Below are positions 12,701 to 24,100 of a stretch of 64,000 nt of DNA, piece after piece. Position 1 is the stretch's first letter. Each line of letters begins with the position of its first letter. This stretch comes from Lineolata rhizophorae (Eukaryota; Ascomycota; Dothideomycetes; Lineolatales; Lineolataceae): NCBI GenBank assembly GCA_010093515.1, contig MU001679.1, positions 575,474 to 639,473 of the forward strand, in the 5' to 3' direction. The notes below the pieces were generated by a model that had not been told where the DNA came from, did no database searches, and saw only the letters and a program-made list of their open reading frames with translations. The position numbers and the translations under genes were made by a program.

Positions 12701-15163
12701 GGTCATTTAGGGTTTGGCGCGTGGCGCTGAGGGGCTGTGCATGCACGCCGAGGAGCATGGTCGTTAAACTACGCACAACCTACAGCACACATCTATTTAC
12801 TCGGCTCCTACCTTGCTACGCACTAGGGACACAATATACAATCTCCAGCCAGTCATACTCGGCGACTATCCACTCGATCTATTGAAAAACTAAATAAGCT
12901 GAGCTAGTTTTCGACACTAAGCAGTTGAACTGACCGAGTGCCTGTGGTGGAGTTACAGCGACTTGCGCGGCAACGTGACTTTGCCGGAGTCTGGAATACA
13001 TGCCACTATGTTGGACAATGATTGGTTCAATGGATTTCTTGGCAAGTACTGTAGCTGCGCAAGTTTTATTTCAAATGCGCTCTCCACCGCAAAATCCTTG
13101 GCATCACGAGCAGCTCCAGTCCAACAGGCGGTTCTCGGGGTTTCCGCTACCAGGTAACTCAGTTCCATGGATCCATGTTCACAGACAGCACATTCTACCG
13201 ACTCGGCGAATTTCATTGGCGTGTTTTCCGGCTTGGGAAAAGTTGACAAGGCCCTTCCCTACGCCATGAGTATCTCTTGGCGCCCCGAGCACTTGACGCG
13301 TACTATAGGTAGGTCCGCTCCGCTCCACTTCATCCACCTAGCCTCGCCAAGCCGTCCCAGACGCGACGAGCGGCGGACCTCAAACCGGGTCGTCGAGCCA
13401 AGCCCCAATCACGCGGACATCTACAACATCGAGTCTACACCCTCAGCTCTCCAATTAGCGCCGCCGGTCCGTTGGCTGAAGCATTAAGAGCGCCTGCTTG
13501 TGACGCAAGATCCGCACCAGAGAACCAGATTGGCGTCGTGGCGCCGACCTGGGTGTTAACGCCACGCCCATATAACCCGGGGCTACCGGGAGGGGTGAGG
13601 GGCAAAAAGTGAGGGGCGGAGGGGCACAAAACTCGAACCATGGTGTGCGTTCTCCACATTTTCAGCCCAGGCGCCGTCGAAAAGCGACGGCAGCCGCTAA
13701 CGCAGACAATTGGCGCCGGGCAAGGACCCAATTAAGGCTCGGCACGGCCGTCGAGTCTTGCTATTCGCGCACCGTTGCTTTGTAGATCGCCTCGGCCCCG
13801 AGTCGCAGACCTCGGACTGGGCTTCCCCGCCTTTTCTTTCCGTCGAGCACAGCCTCGCTGAACTAGTAGCAACTGACCACCGCTTCCGCGTGTTGCTGGT
13901 CCGGGCCAAGACAGAGATACATCACGCGCAGAGACGGTTGCTGTGGAATCCCGATAAAGCACCGAGAACGTCGGCGTGGTTTGACTTGGTGCGTATCAGC
14001 TGGATGCTCTTCGAGCGCGCTCGCTCTAAATTGGTATCTTACGATCGTGGAGAGACGGGATGGATCGCACGCAAGGTATCTCCCGCGCTTGATTCCGATT
14101 TGCCGGTGCGGATGCAGAGTGGTCACCTCCTCTATACTGCTTGGGCCCAGGTGTCAGGGACGACGCACCTCGTAGGATTTCCGATAGCTTCGGTTTCGGA
14201 GCGTCGGATCTGGGGAAGACAGAACCGGAAGAGCTGAAAGATCTTATCCCGAGTTCGGTCTAGAGCTCAACCGGGTAAGATGTGCCTGCTAATTTGTTTG
14301 ATATCGCTCTTGAGCCCTTCATACTGCTGCCTTCAACTTAGGAGTTCACTGATTCTGGTGTTGCCTGAACTCTTGCCTTCCGCGCTCTTGGATTAAATAT
14401 TTCAATACTGCGGTTGTTGTTCGACAAGAATACAGAGATCCAATCATTGATCGCCTGTAGGTGAATTAGCATAGCTGCTCACAAATAAAAGAGTCTCCGC
14501 GCACCTAGAACCATTTGCACATTGCAGCTTTCAAACCCCGAACGAGGTCACCTAAAGTTCTAATGGTGGTCCGAGTGAACTCTGCAACCACTGTCTTGCA
14601 CCCCGGCGAGTCCCAGCTAAATGTCCGATGGATTTTTTTTTTGGCGTTTTGTTTCTCAACTCATTCTTTGTTCTCTCTCGAGGAGAGGACGAATTACAGT
14701 TGGCGGACCAACAAGCTAGTCATCTCACTACAAAGGATAGAGAGAGTGGCTTAGCTAAAGCACACAATTTCCAGCTGCACAAGCGTATTTAGGGGACGAG
14801 TCTCCCATCTTCATATTTAAGCGAAAAAGGACTTAGGCTTTCTCTCACAGGACAATTAGTCTATGCGCTTTAATGAATTCTTTCTCCGTCCGCTAACCAG
14901 TTAGCCGCAGATAAACTCAACCCTTCCTATCCCAATTCAAGCAAACCGAAACATTCTCCCTTAACAATACTGCAATCATTGTCCTTGCCCCTCTTCTATA
15001 TTAACTTTAAAGACACGAGGCTCCTGAACAAACCAAATCTCTTCCTGTCTGCTTTCCCAATTCAGCGACAGTCACTTGGATTCTTCGGCACTTACGTTGT
15101 CGTCTCTCAACCACATCCAAACTTCTCCGCAGTCACTACGAAGCGCTAGCATCTATTATTACC
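9714..15163. other. Large gene-poor interval with a GC-rich island
   Basis: About 5.4 kb in which no gene could be supported. The block at about 10430-11050 is very GC-rich and open on both strands with biased, low-complexity translations, so it is not convincing as coding DNA. It ends near a T12 run (11277-11288), and a C13 run lies at 11939-11951. A 175-codon plus frame at about 13710-14237 lacks an ATG start and is open antisense too. The last 300 bp before 15164 is pyrimidine-rich, as expected for the promoter/5' UTR of the next gene. Confidence 0.5.
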
Positions 15164-16510
15164 ATGAACATGGTCTTGACAATTACATCTTCGCCAACCC
15201 CTCCTCCAAGCTCCAACGCTCCGCCTCTGCCGGTGGACTACCGTCTCCGCTTTCTCCCTGTCGCCCCCGTGCTCGACCCCCTCCCCAGCATCCCCAATCA
15301 CAATCCCAGGACCTTCGAGCCTGAACGCGCGCCCAGGCTACCTAGAAAGTTCGTTTCAGACAAATTGCTGGCAGACCGCATCAAGCAGTGGAAGCGGCGT
15401 CGCCCAGCAAACGTGGTCCAGACGGCAGCGAAGAAGGAAGAGCCGAAGAAGAAGGAGCATAAGAAGGAGGAGCTTAAGAAGCAGGAACATAACGACCTCT
15501 TCCCGTGCGTCCCTAACCACAACCCCGAGACATTCGAGCCCGAGCCGCCTAGACTGGGCGGCAGAAAGACCGTTTCAGACGGGTTGCTGGCTTACAAAAT
15601 CGAGTACTGGAAGCGGCGTCGCGGGGCAAACGAGATCCTTATTCCGCCGACGAAAGAAGAGCACGACGACAAGAAGGAGAATAACGTAGGCTATTCAGAC
15701 GAATTACTAGCATTCCGTATCGAGCTATGGAAGCGGTCTCGCATGGACATCTCAACGACAAGCAAGGAGGCGGAGCGTAGCAACAGGAAGCTGAAGAAGA
15801 AACAGGAAGTTCGGAAGCGTACGAGCCAGGATGCCGAGGCCAAGCTCCGTACCTCGACAACGAAAAGAAATGTGGAGTGCGGCTTCTCCAAACCGGCCCC
15901 CGTGTCTACCTTGCGCACCGGTGTCACTCTGGAGCTAATTAGGGACCTAAATAACGTCTTCCGTACTCACACCTTGTCTCCGCCGCCTAATAAAAAGGCA
16001 AAACGTAATTGCGCTAAGCCTAAAGAAACCAATGGCTCCCGCGTTGCGTCGAGAAGACCCAATGCGAAACTGGCTCCTGAAGGGAATGGGGCCGCTTCCG
16101 GCGACTCTAGTTACCTAGCAAAACAAGGAAATGAGGACAATAGCCCAGTCAGAAATGACGATGCAAAAGGTAGCCGAAGTGGTAGAAAAGGCACAACCAC
16201 GGAGAGTATAAAGTATGTCAACCCACAATCAGATACTGATGTGTTCCGAGAATCGCCGAAGATAAATGCTTCGGATAACGCCATTCAATCATTTCCCCAC
16301 GAAACGTTAAGCATAGATGAGGTGATTCCAGCAAGGTTTGACGTTCGAAGCACATTGTATTCTGCTATGCAGTCAATGTCTCCAATCGCTTCATACCCGA
16401 GGCTAGCGACGGGGATTTCTGTAACCCTGCTTAGCTCTTTTCTAGTTATCATACTCGCGTATCTGACAACTTCCCTTTGGGGCCCGGACTCTTGGAAACT
16501 CGCCGTATAG
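15164..16510 (+). CDS. Unknown protein with three copies of an SDxLLAxxIxxWKRxR motif and a C-terminal membrane anchor
   Basis: A 448-aa single-exon gene with start context ACCATGA. It has a Pro/Ser-rich N-terminus. Motif copy 1 lies at residues 65-80 (SDKLLADRIKQWKRRR), copy 2 at 138-153 (SDGLLAYKIEYWKRRR) and copy 3 at 178-193 (SDELLAFRIELWKRSR). Copies 1 and 2 are each preceded by a PNHNPxTFEPE box about 20 residues upstream. A Lys/Glu-rich spacer (about 90-110) separates copies 1 and 2. The rest is basic and disordered up to one hydrophobic segment near residues 417-436 (LSSFLVIILAYLTT), leaving a short tail. No signal peptide is seen, so a tail-anchored membrane protein with a cytosolic or nuclear basic domain is the inference. 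I do not recognise the family; function unknown. Confidence 0.75.
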   Translation: MNMVLTITSSPTPPPSSNAPPLPVDYRLRFLPVAPVLDPLPSIPNHNPRTFEPERAPRLPRKFVSDKLLADRIKQWKRRRPANVVQTAAKKEEPKKKEHKKEELKKQEHNDLFPCVPNHNPETFEPEPPRLGGRKTVSDGLLAYKIEYWKRRRGANEILIPPTKEEHDDKKENNVGYSDELLAFRIELWKRSRMDISTTSKEAERSNRKLKKKQEVRKRTSQDAEAKLRTSTTKRNVECGFSKPAPVSTLRTGVTLELIRDLNNVFRTHTLSPPPNKKAKRNCAKPKETNGSRVASRRPNAKLAPEGNGAASGDSSYLAKQGNEDNSPVRNDDAKGSRSGRKGTTTESIKYVNPQSDTDVFRESPKINASDNAIQSFPHETLSIDEVIPARFDVRSTLYSAMQSMSPIASYPRLATGISVTLLSSFLVIILAYLTTSLWGPDSWKLAV

Positions 16511-17237
16511 GATCAAGAACGGGCCTAGCACCAGCGGACCCCGCACGCTTGGAGTCCCGCTGCTCGGTGCGGAGAGTCCCTATTGATCCGGGTGATTGCG
16601 AACATTCCCAGCAATGTGGATAGCCGCAGCGTGGTCGTCAAGGGACCCAGCCCAGGACAATTTTAATCGCGGAGCGTCACAAGCATGGCAGTGCAAGGGG
16701 CCAAGCCGGAGGATCCATGGCGGCGGGTGGGTCATTTGGAGTGGTTAGTGAGGTCGTTGTGTGATCAATAACCAGGTACGCTGCCGCGCGGTGGACGTGC
16801 ATACGCTGGCTTGAAATATGGCTGGCCTGGGCTATAATGTCTGTAGCCAACCTGCAGCTTTCAGCTGCCCAGAGACCAAAACCGAGCCAAGGCTTGGTGT
16901 TGGATAGAGTAACGTCTGCGCGGTGTACCATTGTATACTTGCTACAGAATCGAAGGAATGACCATTTGATTATTGTAGGTATATTAGGGCATCTGCGAAT
17001 CACTGTTATCTTCGGCTATGGGCATGAGAATGGGAATTGCATTGTAGGCATTGACTTGCTTACTTACCAATAAATTAAATGACAAGTGCTTCTCATCCAA
17101 TGCTCGTGATCGTCAATGCTGGAATATAGATTTTCCACAAGATTCGAAAATATTTAGCCAGTAAGCTTGCCTCTATTATTTTTATATTTAATGCCTTATC
17201 AGATCGAATCGAATTACTTTTGAATATACTGCCGTGC
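16511..17237. other. Intergenic, convergent 3' ends
   Basis: Separates the repeat-motif gene (+) from homoserine dehydrogenase (-), so it should hold both terminators. The right part (about 17060-17220) is AT-rich. No gene or RNA recognised. Confidence 0.5.
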
Positions 17238-18695
17238 TTAATGCAGCAGGCGCAAGACCTTGATTAGATCTCCCGTAACACCCATGGCAGTGACCTCGCC
17301 TCCAGCTCTGTTTAGAATATTAGCGCCAAATCTATAAAGTCACAGCAGGAATCAAAAGAAAGCGGAAAGAAACAAATGTCAGCTTACCCAGCACCTTGCA
17401 CGATCAATGGATTCGCGCCGTACCGCTCGGTATAGAACGCAATCACGTTATCACTCCCTTTCAGTGCTGCGATCGGGTGGCTGGGATCAAACGTCTCCAA
17501 TCCAACCTTGAGCTCATTATTTTCCACATCCACGCTACCCACATACCTCACGACTTTTCCCTTCTGCGCCGCATCTTTCCTCACCTTATCCATGGCGCCA
17601 TCAAACTCGCCCAACCGCGCCAAAAATTCGTCCCCAGATGCCACGCCCTCCAGCTCGGCCGGGACCAAGCTCTGCACGGGGAACGCCGCCGGCGGCGCCG
17701 CGACGGGCAAGCCCGCCAACCGCGCCAGGATGGTGACCTTGCGCGCGACGTCTAGGCCATTGAGGTCGTCGCGCGGATCCGGCTCCGTGTAGCCCAGCTC
17801 CTTTGCCTTCTTGACCTCGGCCGAGAAGCTCGACCCACCGCTGCCGCCGGTGCCGCCCCCGACCGGCATGAAGCCGTTGAATAGGAAGCTCAGCGTGCCC
17901 GAGAAGACGCCCTCGATGCGGCGCACGCGGTCCCCCGTGTCGACCAGGTCGGCCAGCGTGCTCAGCACCGGCAGGCCCGCGCCGACGGTGCTCTCGTGGA
18001 AGACAAAGCCGGTGGAGCCGGCGGCGGCGGGCCCGCTGGGCGCCATGGTGGAGCCCGCGCTGGTGCTGCTGCCGCCGCCGGCGGACGCGCCGCTACCGCC
18101 GGCTGCTGTCTCGCGCCCGTTGGCCGCGGCCGCGTAGATTGCGCGCCACAGGTCGAGCGAGCCCGAGAAAGCCTTCTTGTTCGGCGTCACGATGCTGATG
18201 CCGCGTCGGAGGAAGAGCGGATACGCGTCGGCGAGGGCCTGGTCGCTGGTGTTGTCGACGAGGACAACGCGCGAGGGCGCGCTGGCGAGGTATTCGGCGA
18301 TTTGGGTTGGAGTCAGGACTTGTTGGGACGACCCGTCTAGGTCGGACTCCCAGGTGGAGAGGGGTAAGGACCGGTATGTGGGGTTGTAGAGCGCCTTGGA
18401 ACTCCGCGAGAGGAAGATTAGGGAGAGGTAGATGGGCGAGGGAGCATTTTGGGACAGGCGTGAGGCTAGGGCGGAGAGCTGGGCGAGAAAGCAGCGGCCG
18501 ACACCGCCCGTGCCTGGATTGGATATGGTTAGATTCTCTTCTTTACTCAAGAACGTATAGAGCTGCAACGATATTTTCAATCCGTGTATTCGTGTACTAG
18601 TTTTGCCGGCGGAGTATACAGACAGGGGTCAGAGTCAGTAGTGAAAACTCATGCGTACCCACAACGGCAACAAAGACCTGGCGAGGAGGGGGCAT
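17238..18695 (-). CDS. HOM6: Homoserine dehydrogenase
   Basis: NAD(P)H-dependent reduction of aspartate semialdehyde to homoserine, the shared step of Met and Thr synthesis in the cytosol. Exons on the minus strand are 18695-18659, 18513-17388 and 17331-17238 (418 aa). Intron 1 is 145 nt (GTACGC...CCAG) and intron 2 is 56 nt (GTAAGC...TATAG). The N-terminus MPPPRQVFVAVVGTGGVGRC is the dinucleotide-binding loop. Other family motifs are NKKAFSGSLDLW, FHESTVGAGLPVLSTLADL, GVFSGTLSFLFN and GYTEPDPRDDLNGLDVARK, with Lys and Asp in the catalytic region. The protein is longer than yeast HOM6 (359 aa) because of Gly/Ala/Ser-rich insertions before FHESTVGAG and after FNGF. It is transcribed divergently from the CCDC174-like gene. 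Confidence 0.95.
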
Positions 18696-19086
18696 AGCTG
18701 CAGTTTACTCAATGTAGTCGAGGAAGGTTTCCCCAGACGTGGGAAATAATATAAGGGTTCTGACAGCACTTTATATATTCGAGAAGGCGCCCGACAGTGC
18801 GCGTTCCTTTTTCGCGTTTCCCCGTGGAAATTTCGTCAGTGAGGGGTTACAGATTTCGTGATCGGCGCAAGCGTGGAGGGGCAGTCGGCTCGAGCACCCT
18901 GTCACCCCGCGCCCACGCAGGGTCCACCCCGGCCACCTGCCGCCATTTTGCCCCGTCGCACCGCCTGCATGGGTCAACATCATTTCTTCTCCATCGTGTG
19001 CGCGAACTAATCCCACGCTCTTTAATTCCTTCTTCAGCAACCCGGACGGTGCAGCTTTAGCTCTATCTCGCTTCTCCTCACCCGCA
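18696..19086. promoter_or_regulatory. Shared divergent promoter, HOM6 / CCDC174-like
   Basis: A 391-bp gap between two start codons facing away from each other. It must contain both core promoters and 5' UTRs. An AT-rich patch (ATAATATAAGG near 18747-18757) lies nearer HOM6, and a pyrimidine-rich leader precedes the ATG at 19087. Individual transcription-factor sites were not assigned. Confidence 0.5.
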
Positions 19087-20193
19087 ATGACGTCAAAAGA
19101 CTCGTCGCTGTACGGCATCCCGCGCCCGAAAAAGGCCACGACAAAAGAAATCTCCTCCTCTTCCACCCTCGCCTTCACCTCGAACCTCTCCAACCTGATC
19201 GCGTCGTCGCGCTCGCGAAACGCCGATGGCAGCACCGCCAAAACCGCACCGGGCCGCGCCCGCCCGCCAAAGAAAGGCGACATCTTCACCCAACATAACA
19301 AGGGCTCCAAGAAGCGGGCGCTCAAGGACCTCGAAGAGGAAAACCCGAGCCAGGCGTCGCGCCAAAAGCACACGACGCACGGCTCCACCATGGACGCAGA
19401 CGACTTCAAGCGCTCGCGCCGCAAGATGGAAGAGAAAGCGCGTCTGTATGCCGCCATGAAGCGGGGCGACGTCGACGACGAGGGCGGTCGCCACATGGTC
19501 GACTTCGACCGCAAGTGGGCCGAGAAGCACGCGTCGCGGGACGACGCCAGCAACGCCAGCACGGCCTCCGACTCGGACGACGGCGACGACGATGACGACG
19601 AGGAGGAAGACGTGGTGGAGTACACGGACGAGTTCGGCCGCACCCGCCGCGGGACCCGCGCCCAGGCGGCCCGCGAAGAGCGTCGCAAGCGCATGCAAAC
19701 CGCCGCCGCGGAGGACGACCGCTTCTCGGCGCGCCCGGCCGCCCCGACGAGCGTGATATATGGCGACACGGTGCAAAGCGAGGCGTGGAACCCGGACGCG
19801 CGCATGGCGGCCGCCATGGCGGATCTAGCGGCCAAGCGCGACAGGGCGACCACGCCGCCGCCGGACGAGCACTTCGATGGCAGCAAGGAGGTGCGGACCA
19901 AGGGAGTCAGCTACTTCCGGTTTAGCCAGGACGAGGAGACGAGAAAGGAGGAGATGGAGGCATTGGAGCGGGAGAGGAGGGAGACGGAAAAGGCGAGAGA
20001 GGAGAGGGATAGGAAGAGGGAGGAACGGAGGAAATTGGTCGAGGAGAAGAGGAAGGCTATTGGGGAGAAGAGAGGGAAGGCCAAGGCAGACAAGTTTTTG
20101 AATGAGTTGATGGGCGAGTTTGATGGCAACGCGGGGGCGCAGGAAAGTCGCTCTGAGGAGCAGGAAGATCTCCTGAAGGGAGCTCATAAGTGA
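19087..20193 (+). CDS. CCDC174-like coiled-coil protein
   Basis: A 368-aa single-exon protein. It matches the domain order of human CCDC174 (linked to the exon junction complex and mRNA processing). A charged coiled-coil segment carries KMEEKARLYAAMKRGD followed by HMVDFDRKW. An acidic Asp/Glu run near residues 160-175 comes just before the signature VEYTDEFGRTRRG. A C-terminal block has VSYFRFSQDEETRKEEMEAL and a long Glu/Arg/Lys-rich helix (about 290-345). No signal peptide or membrane segment is present; nuclear location is inferred from the family. Start ATG is preceded by CCCGCA. The function in fungi is inferred from the animal protein. Confidence 0.85.
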   Translation: MTSKDSSLYGIPRPKKATTKEISSSSTLAFTSNLSNLIASSRSRNADGSTAKTAPGRARPPKKGDIFTQHNKGSKKRALKDLEEENPSQASRQKHTTHGSTMDADDFKRSRRKMEEKARLYAAMKRGDVDDEGGRHMVDFDRKWAEKHASRDDASNASTASDSDDGDDDDDEEEDVVEYTDEFGRTRRGTRAQAAREERRKRMQTAAAEDDRFSARPAAPTSVIYGDTVQSEAWNPDARMAAAMADLAAKRDRATTPPPDEHFDGSKEVRTKGVSYFRFSQDEETRKEEMEALERERRETEKAREERDRKREERRKLVEEKRKAIGEKRGKAKADKFLNELMGEFDGNAGAQESRSEEQEDLLKGAHK

Positions 20194-20813
20194 CAAGGGT
20201 GATCTCAGCAGGTAGATCGGCCATCTCTTAGGCTGAGCTACAATTATTTGCTGGTTTATCAAACTTCTTCCGGCTGTATCCGCTCCTCCTCCTTTTGCGG
20301 AGGTCGCTGGCCTTTTTGACGAGGCCAAGGAAGTTGTAGCTAAGGTGACAACAGAGGTCGTGGCCGAGGATGCGAGCGAGCGAGTGGGCGTAGTAATTCC
20401 TTGTTTCTGTACGATTGGTATACTCTACGGGTAACTACCTAGCTGGGCTAGACGGTGGTGCCTAAGTTGATCCGGGGTCGAGGAAGCTCTCCTGCTGGCT
20501 CCAAGGGGGGAGGTGAGAGGGGTGTGGACGTAGACAAAAAGGGGTGTAGAAGTAGGCTCACTTCCTTTATGTGACCGATAGGAAACGCTATACGGCACAC
20601 GACGCCATTCGGACCATGTTACTGCAAATAGTAATGTATTATGGGCACTGTTACATTTAACTCCACACTCGCTCGCTATGCCGCAGGACATGTACCCACC
20701 AACACACCCGCCCTCTATAAGAATGCTATACCAAGAACACTAAAAGCCCCTCCTTCCCTTACTTCATCTTCCCACGCTCCAGGCTCACGTCCAACTGCCA
20801 AAGCGAATCCCAA
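20194..20813. other. Intergenic / promoter of the small gene at 20814
   Basis: No conserved coding signal. It contains GGGTAACTACCTAG near 20430, one of the dispersed TACC/GGTA motifs, and a C/T-rich leader from about 20740 to 20813 that resembles a fungal 5' UTR. Confidence 0.45.
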
Positions 20814-21143
20814 ATGCCCGACTTCCTCGAACGGGACTTACTCGGGGACACCGACGAGTCTCGCCGTGTCGCCACCCCTGGCGCTCTGTTCAAGCTCGCC
20901 ACGCTTCCCGTTCTGGCCGGCGAGGGTGCCACCGAGCCGGCCGGTCTGGTTGGCTTCAAGGGCGAGTTCGTTCGTCGCGAACTCTACGAAAAAGAATACA
21001 AAACGTCAGCCGATCTCGAGGATACAATGATGATAAGTGATGACGGTGACATGCTGTTCCGAAATCAGGGTCCAAAGAGAAGGTCTTTTCGAACCTCTTC
21101 GTTTGCAGCGGCGTCGGCGGCTGCCGCGGATTCCGCCGTGTGA
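20814..21143 (+). CDS. Small hypothetical protein overlapping ATG11 3' end (109 aa)
   Basis: The start context CCCAAATGCCC and the strongly C-ending codon choice over the first 60 codons (GAC TTC CTC, GTC GCC ACC, AAG CTC GCC) argue that this is a real gene. The protein starts MPDFLERDLLGDTDESRRVA, has a small hydrophobic middle and an acidic stretch (SADLEDTMMISDDGD), and ends in a Ser/Ala-rich tail. Its last 79 nt are antisense to the ATG11 coding end, where codon bias weakens, so the true end may be an earlier splice instead of the stop at 21143. No domain recognised. Confidence 0.55.
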   Translation: MPDFLERDLLGDTDESRRVATPGALFKLATLPVLAGEGATEPAGLVGFKGEFVRRELYEKEYKTSADLEDTMMISDDGDMLFRNQGPKRRSFRTSSFAAASAAAADSAV

Positions 21144-24100
21144 TCAAGGGTGGAAGCCGGGCGCTTCAGGTTGGCCGATGGACCGTGGAGATCCGAAGGA
21201 CCTTGTCCTGCCTCCGGGCTCCCGCCGCCGCCCTCGCCCGCGTGCAGGCCCTCCGACGACGCCGCCTTGCTGAGAGACGAGGCGCCCGGCCCGCCCAGAA
21301 AGCTCTTCTTCGACGTCGAGCTCGAGCGCCTCGAGTCGAGGCTCTTGTTTAGCGTCCTGCTGGCATCATTGCCTGCTCCGGACTTCTTCACTCGGATAGA
21401 ACCCCTGGCATCGACGTGCGTACTCGCCACCGTACTCTTTGCCTTGCCCTGCCCGGCGAGCCCAGGGGTGCTGGGCGCCCCTGCCTTCTCCTCCGTCGCA
21501 TCTAGCAGGTACCATCGCAGCCCGTCGGACAGCTCGAACGGATTGTCATCTTCGAGGGATGCATCGTCGCCTCCAGATATCCTGCGATCAACTGCGGCTG
21601 GGCCTGTAGTGCCGCTGCTGCCACTGCCGCGCGTGCCGTCCATAGTGCGCGAAAGGTTAACGACTCGTTCTTCGACTTTTGAGATGCGGGCGACGAGCCA
21701 GTCACGGTTCTGTAGACGGTGCGAGTCCTGCTCGCGCAGGAAATAATGAGGTGCGCCAATATTAAAGGCGGCCCAGGGACGGGTGGCTTGGTTGCGGGTC
21801 GGAAGGAAAAGGGCCAGATCACCTTCCTTGAAGGCACGGAAGGCTATTTTGTCGTGCGCATCTGTCTGCGCACGATGGGCTTTATCGCGGTACAGTTTCG
21901 CCTCCTTCTGCCACTTTCTAGCGGTGTGTTCCAAGTCGCGCAGCCGCGCAGCCATCGCCTTGCAAAACGTGTCGATGTTGAACCGGTCGACGCCGCCGAC
22001 AAACTCGGCGAATTTTGCGCGCTCGGACTCCAAATCGTCGGTGATCCAATCGACGAAGACTCGTTCGGTCTCATCCGTGGTCTTCCTCTGCCCAGGGGGT
22101 GGGGAGACTAATGTACGGGAGCCCGTGGTGCTATCCGCCAATACCTGGCTAGCTGCAGCCTTGGACGCTCGTTGGATTATCATCGCGTTGTCCTGGAAGG
22201 ACACGGCGAAGCCCATGATTTCGAGGAGGCGTTGAAGCTTGTTATATTGGGTAAAAAGTCGCTTTGAAACCTCTCGAGCGCGTTCCGAACGTTGTTGCAA
22301 TCGTTCCGCGTCAGAACCTGAGCTATTATGCATCATTTCATATCGTTTCTGAAGCGATGAGAGCTCGACATCCAAGCTGTTGGCATGGGAATTGCTATCA
22401 TGTAGCTGCGTGGTCAACTTCTCAACCTTCTTGTCGAGGCCCTGACGGGTTTCTGCAGCCTCAGCCTGCGCGGCTTCTAGCCTCGACTGCAGCAAAACGT
22501 TCTCCGATCGTTGCTCTTCAGACGCCTTTTGCAGATCAGCGTTCCGCGATTCCGCAAGTTCAAGAGCTTTAGAGAGCTTCTCAATCCGTTGAGTAGACCG
22601 CTGGGCTATATTTTGTAAGGATTCTATGAGCTCTGAGAGGTTTGCTGGGGCCCCGGAATCGGGAGCTAGTCGACGGTGAATGGCTTCCAATTCAGATGTT
22701 TGCGTTTTCTCAGACTCTTCCTTTTCTTTGACGGCGCTCTCCAGCTCCCTAACCCGAGAGTTGGCGTTATGGACGTCTTCGGCCGCCTCCTTGCGCAACT
22801 GGTCTAGCTCGGCAATGAGAGAATGGATCTTGGCATCCGTACCCGTTCTCTCGTTGTCACGGCTGCCGAGCAGCCTATCGAGCTCGTCTTCAACCTCCTC
22901 AATTCGGTTCTTGTAGTTCGCAAGGTCTTCTTCTAATGACTTTCGTTCATTAGCAAACTCTCTCTGTTGCGCCTCCATGTTCTCGAGAAGATCCTTCTTG
23001 GTTGAGTTGGCCTCGGCGATCTTCGTCTGCATCTCAGCCTCGGAGTCCTTCCTTGTAGTAGCTTGTCTCTCGAAACTCTCCCGTTGCTCCCGCTCCGCCA
23101 TGAGGTCAGCCTCGAGCTTGACAATCCTACGAGCCAAGGATTTCTCTTCATTCGTCTGATTGGCCGAGAACCGTCTCGAAGAAACTGATGAGCGTCGTGA
23201 TAGGTTATCTTGGAGACGGGGAGATGGAGGCGGGCCCGTTTCAGGCATAGAGGTATCGGGAGTCTGGCCCACGCTAGGTTGGAATCCCGTACCGCTTCCT
23301 ATCCGGTTCAGTTGGCTTTGGCGATGAAGGAGATCCTCTAGCTTGCGGACGCGACTCTTCGAACTTTTGAGTTCCTCCTCAAGCTTCGAGTTTTGCAACA
23401 TCAGCGAGTTCTTGCCAAATGCGGCATCGTGTACACTGCCCATCTTGAAATGTCTAGCTTGTCGCGTCTGTTGCTTCGTAGGCTTATCCAGATCGCGCAT
23501 AAGCTGGAAAAGTGGCTGGGCAGCAGTGTCGAGTCCCTCCGTTTCCTGCAGCGATGATATATATTCACTCAATGACTCGCGGCTGACATACGGCCAGGCG
23601 TGCTCTTCGCCATGGACGTAAACCTCCACTCCAAGCGTTTTACTCTGCAATGAGTCGACGTTTATGAAGTCGCTCATACTCTTAAGCCATTTCTTTCTTC
23701 TTCGCTCTTCTTCCTCTTGGTATCCAGCCAGTTCCTCAGCCACACTCGAAGCATCTTTTTTCATTCTCTCCGTCCACTCTCGCCTTTTAATTGATTCAAT
23801 AAGCAAAGAACCATAGACAAAGGGTAGCCTTCCGACAAGTGAGAGCATTTCAAATGCCTCCATGCCGTCGGGAGGTATGTCGAGTGACGATAGCTGCGAA
23901 TTAACTCCTGACAAAGCCGACTCAATGCCTGCTATTGCCTGCATTCGTTGTATACTTAGCTCAACAGCCGCGTTCTTCATCTCCACACTTCGCCGTAAAA
24001 GCTCGCCCATTTCCAAACTGTATTCGGACATCGTAGGTAGATAGTTGCGGGTATGGAGTAAAGCCATCTTGGACACTTGAGCGACGGATTTCGAGTTCGC

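Noticed and set aside
13710-14237. 175-codon plus frame
   Set aside because: No ATG near the start, antisense also open, no domain; kept only as a note in the intergenic entry.
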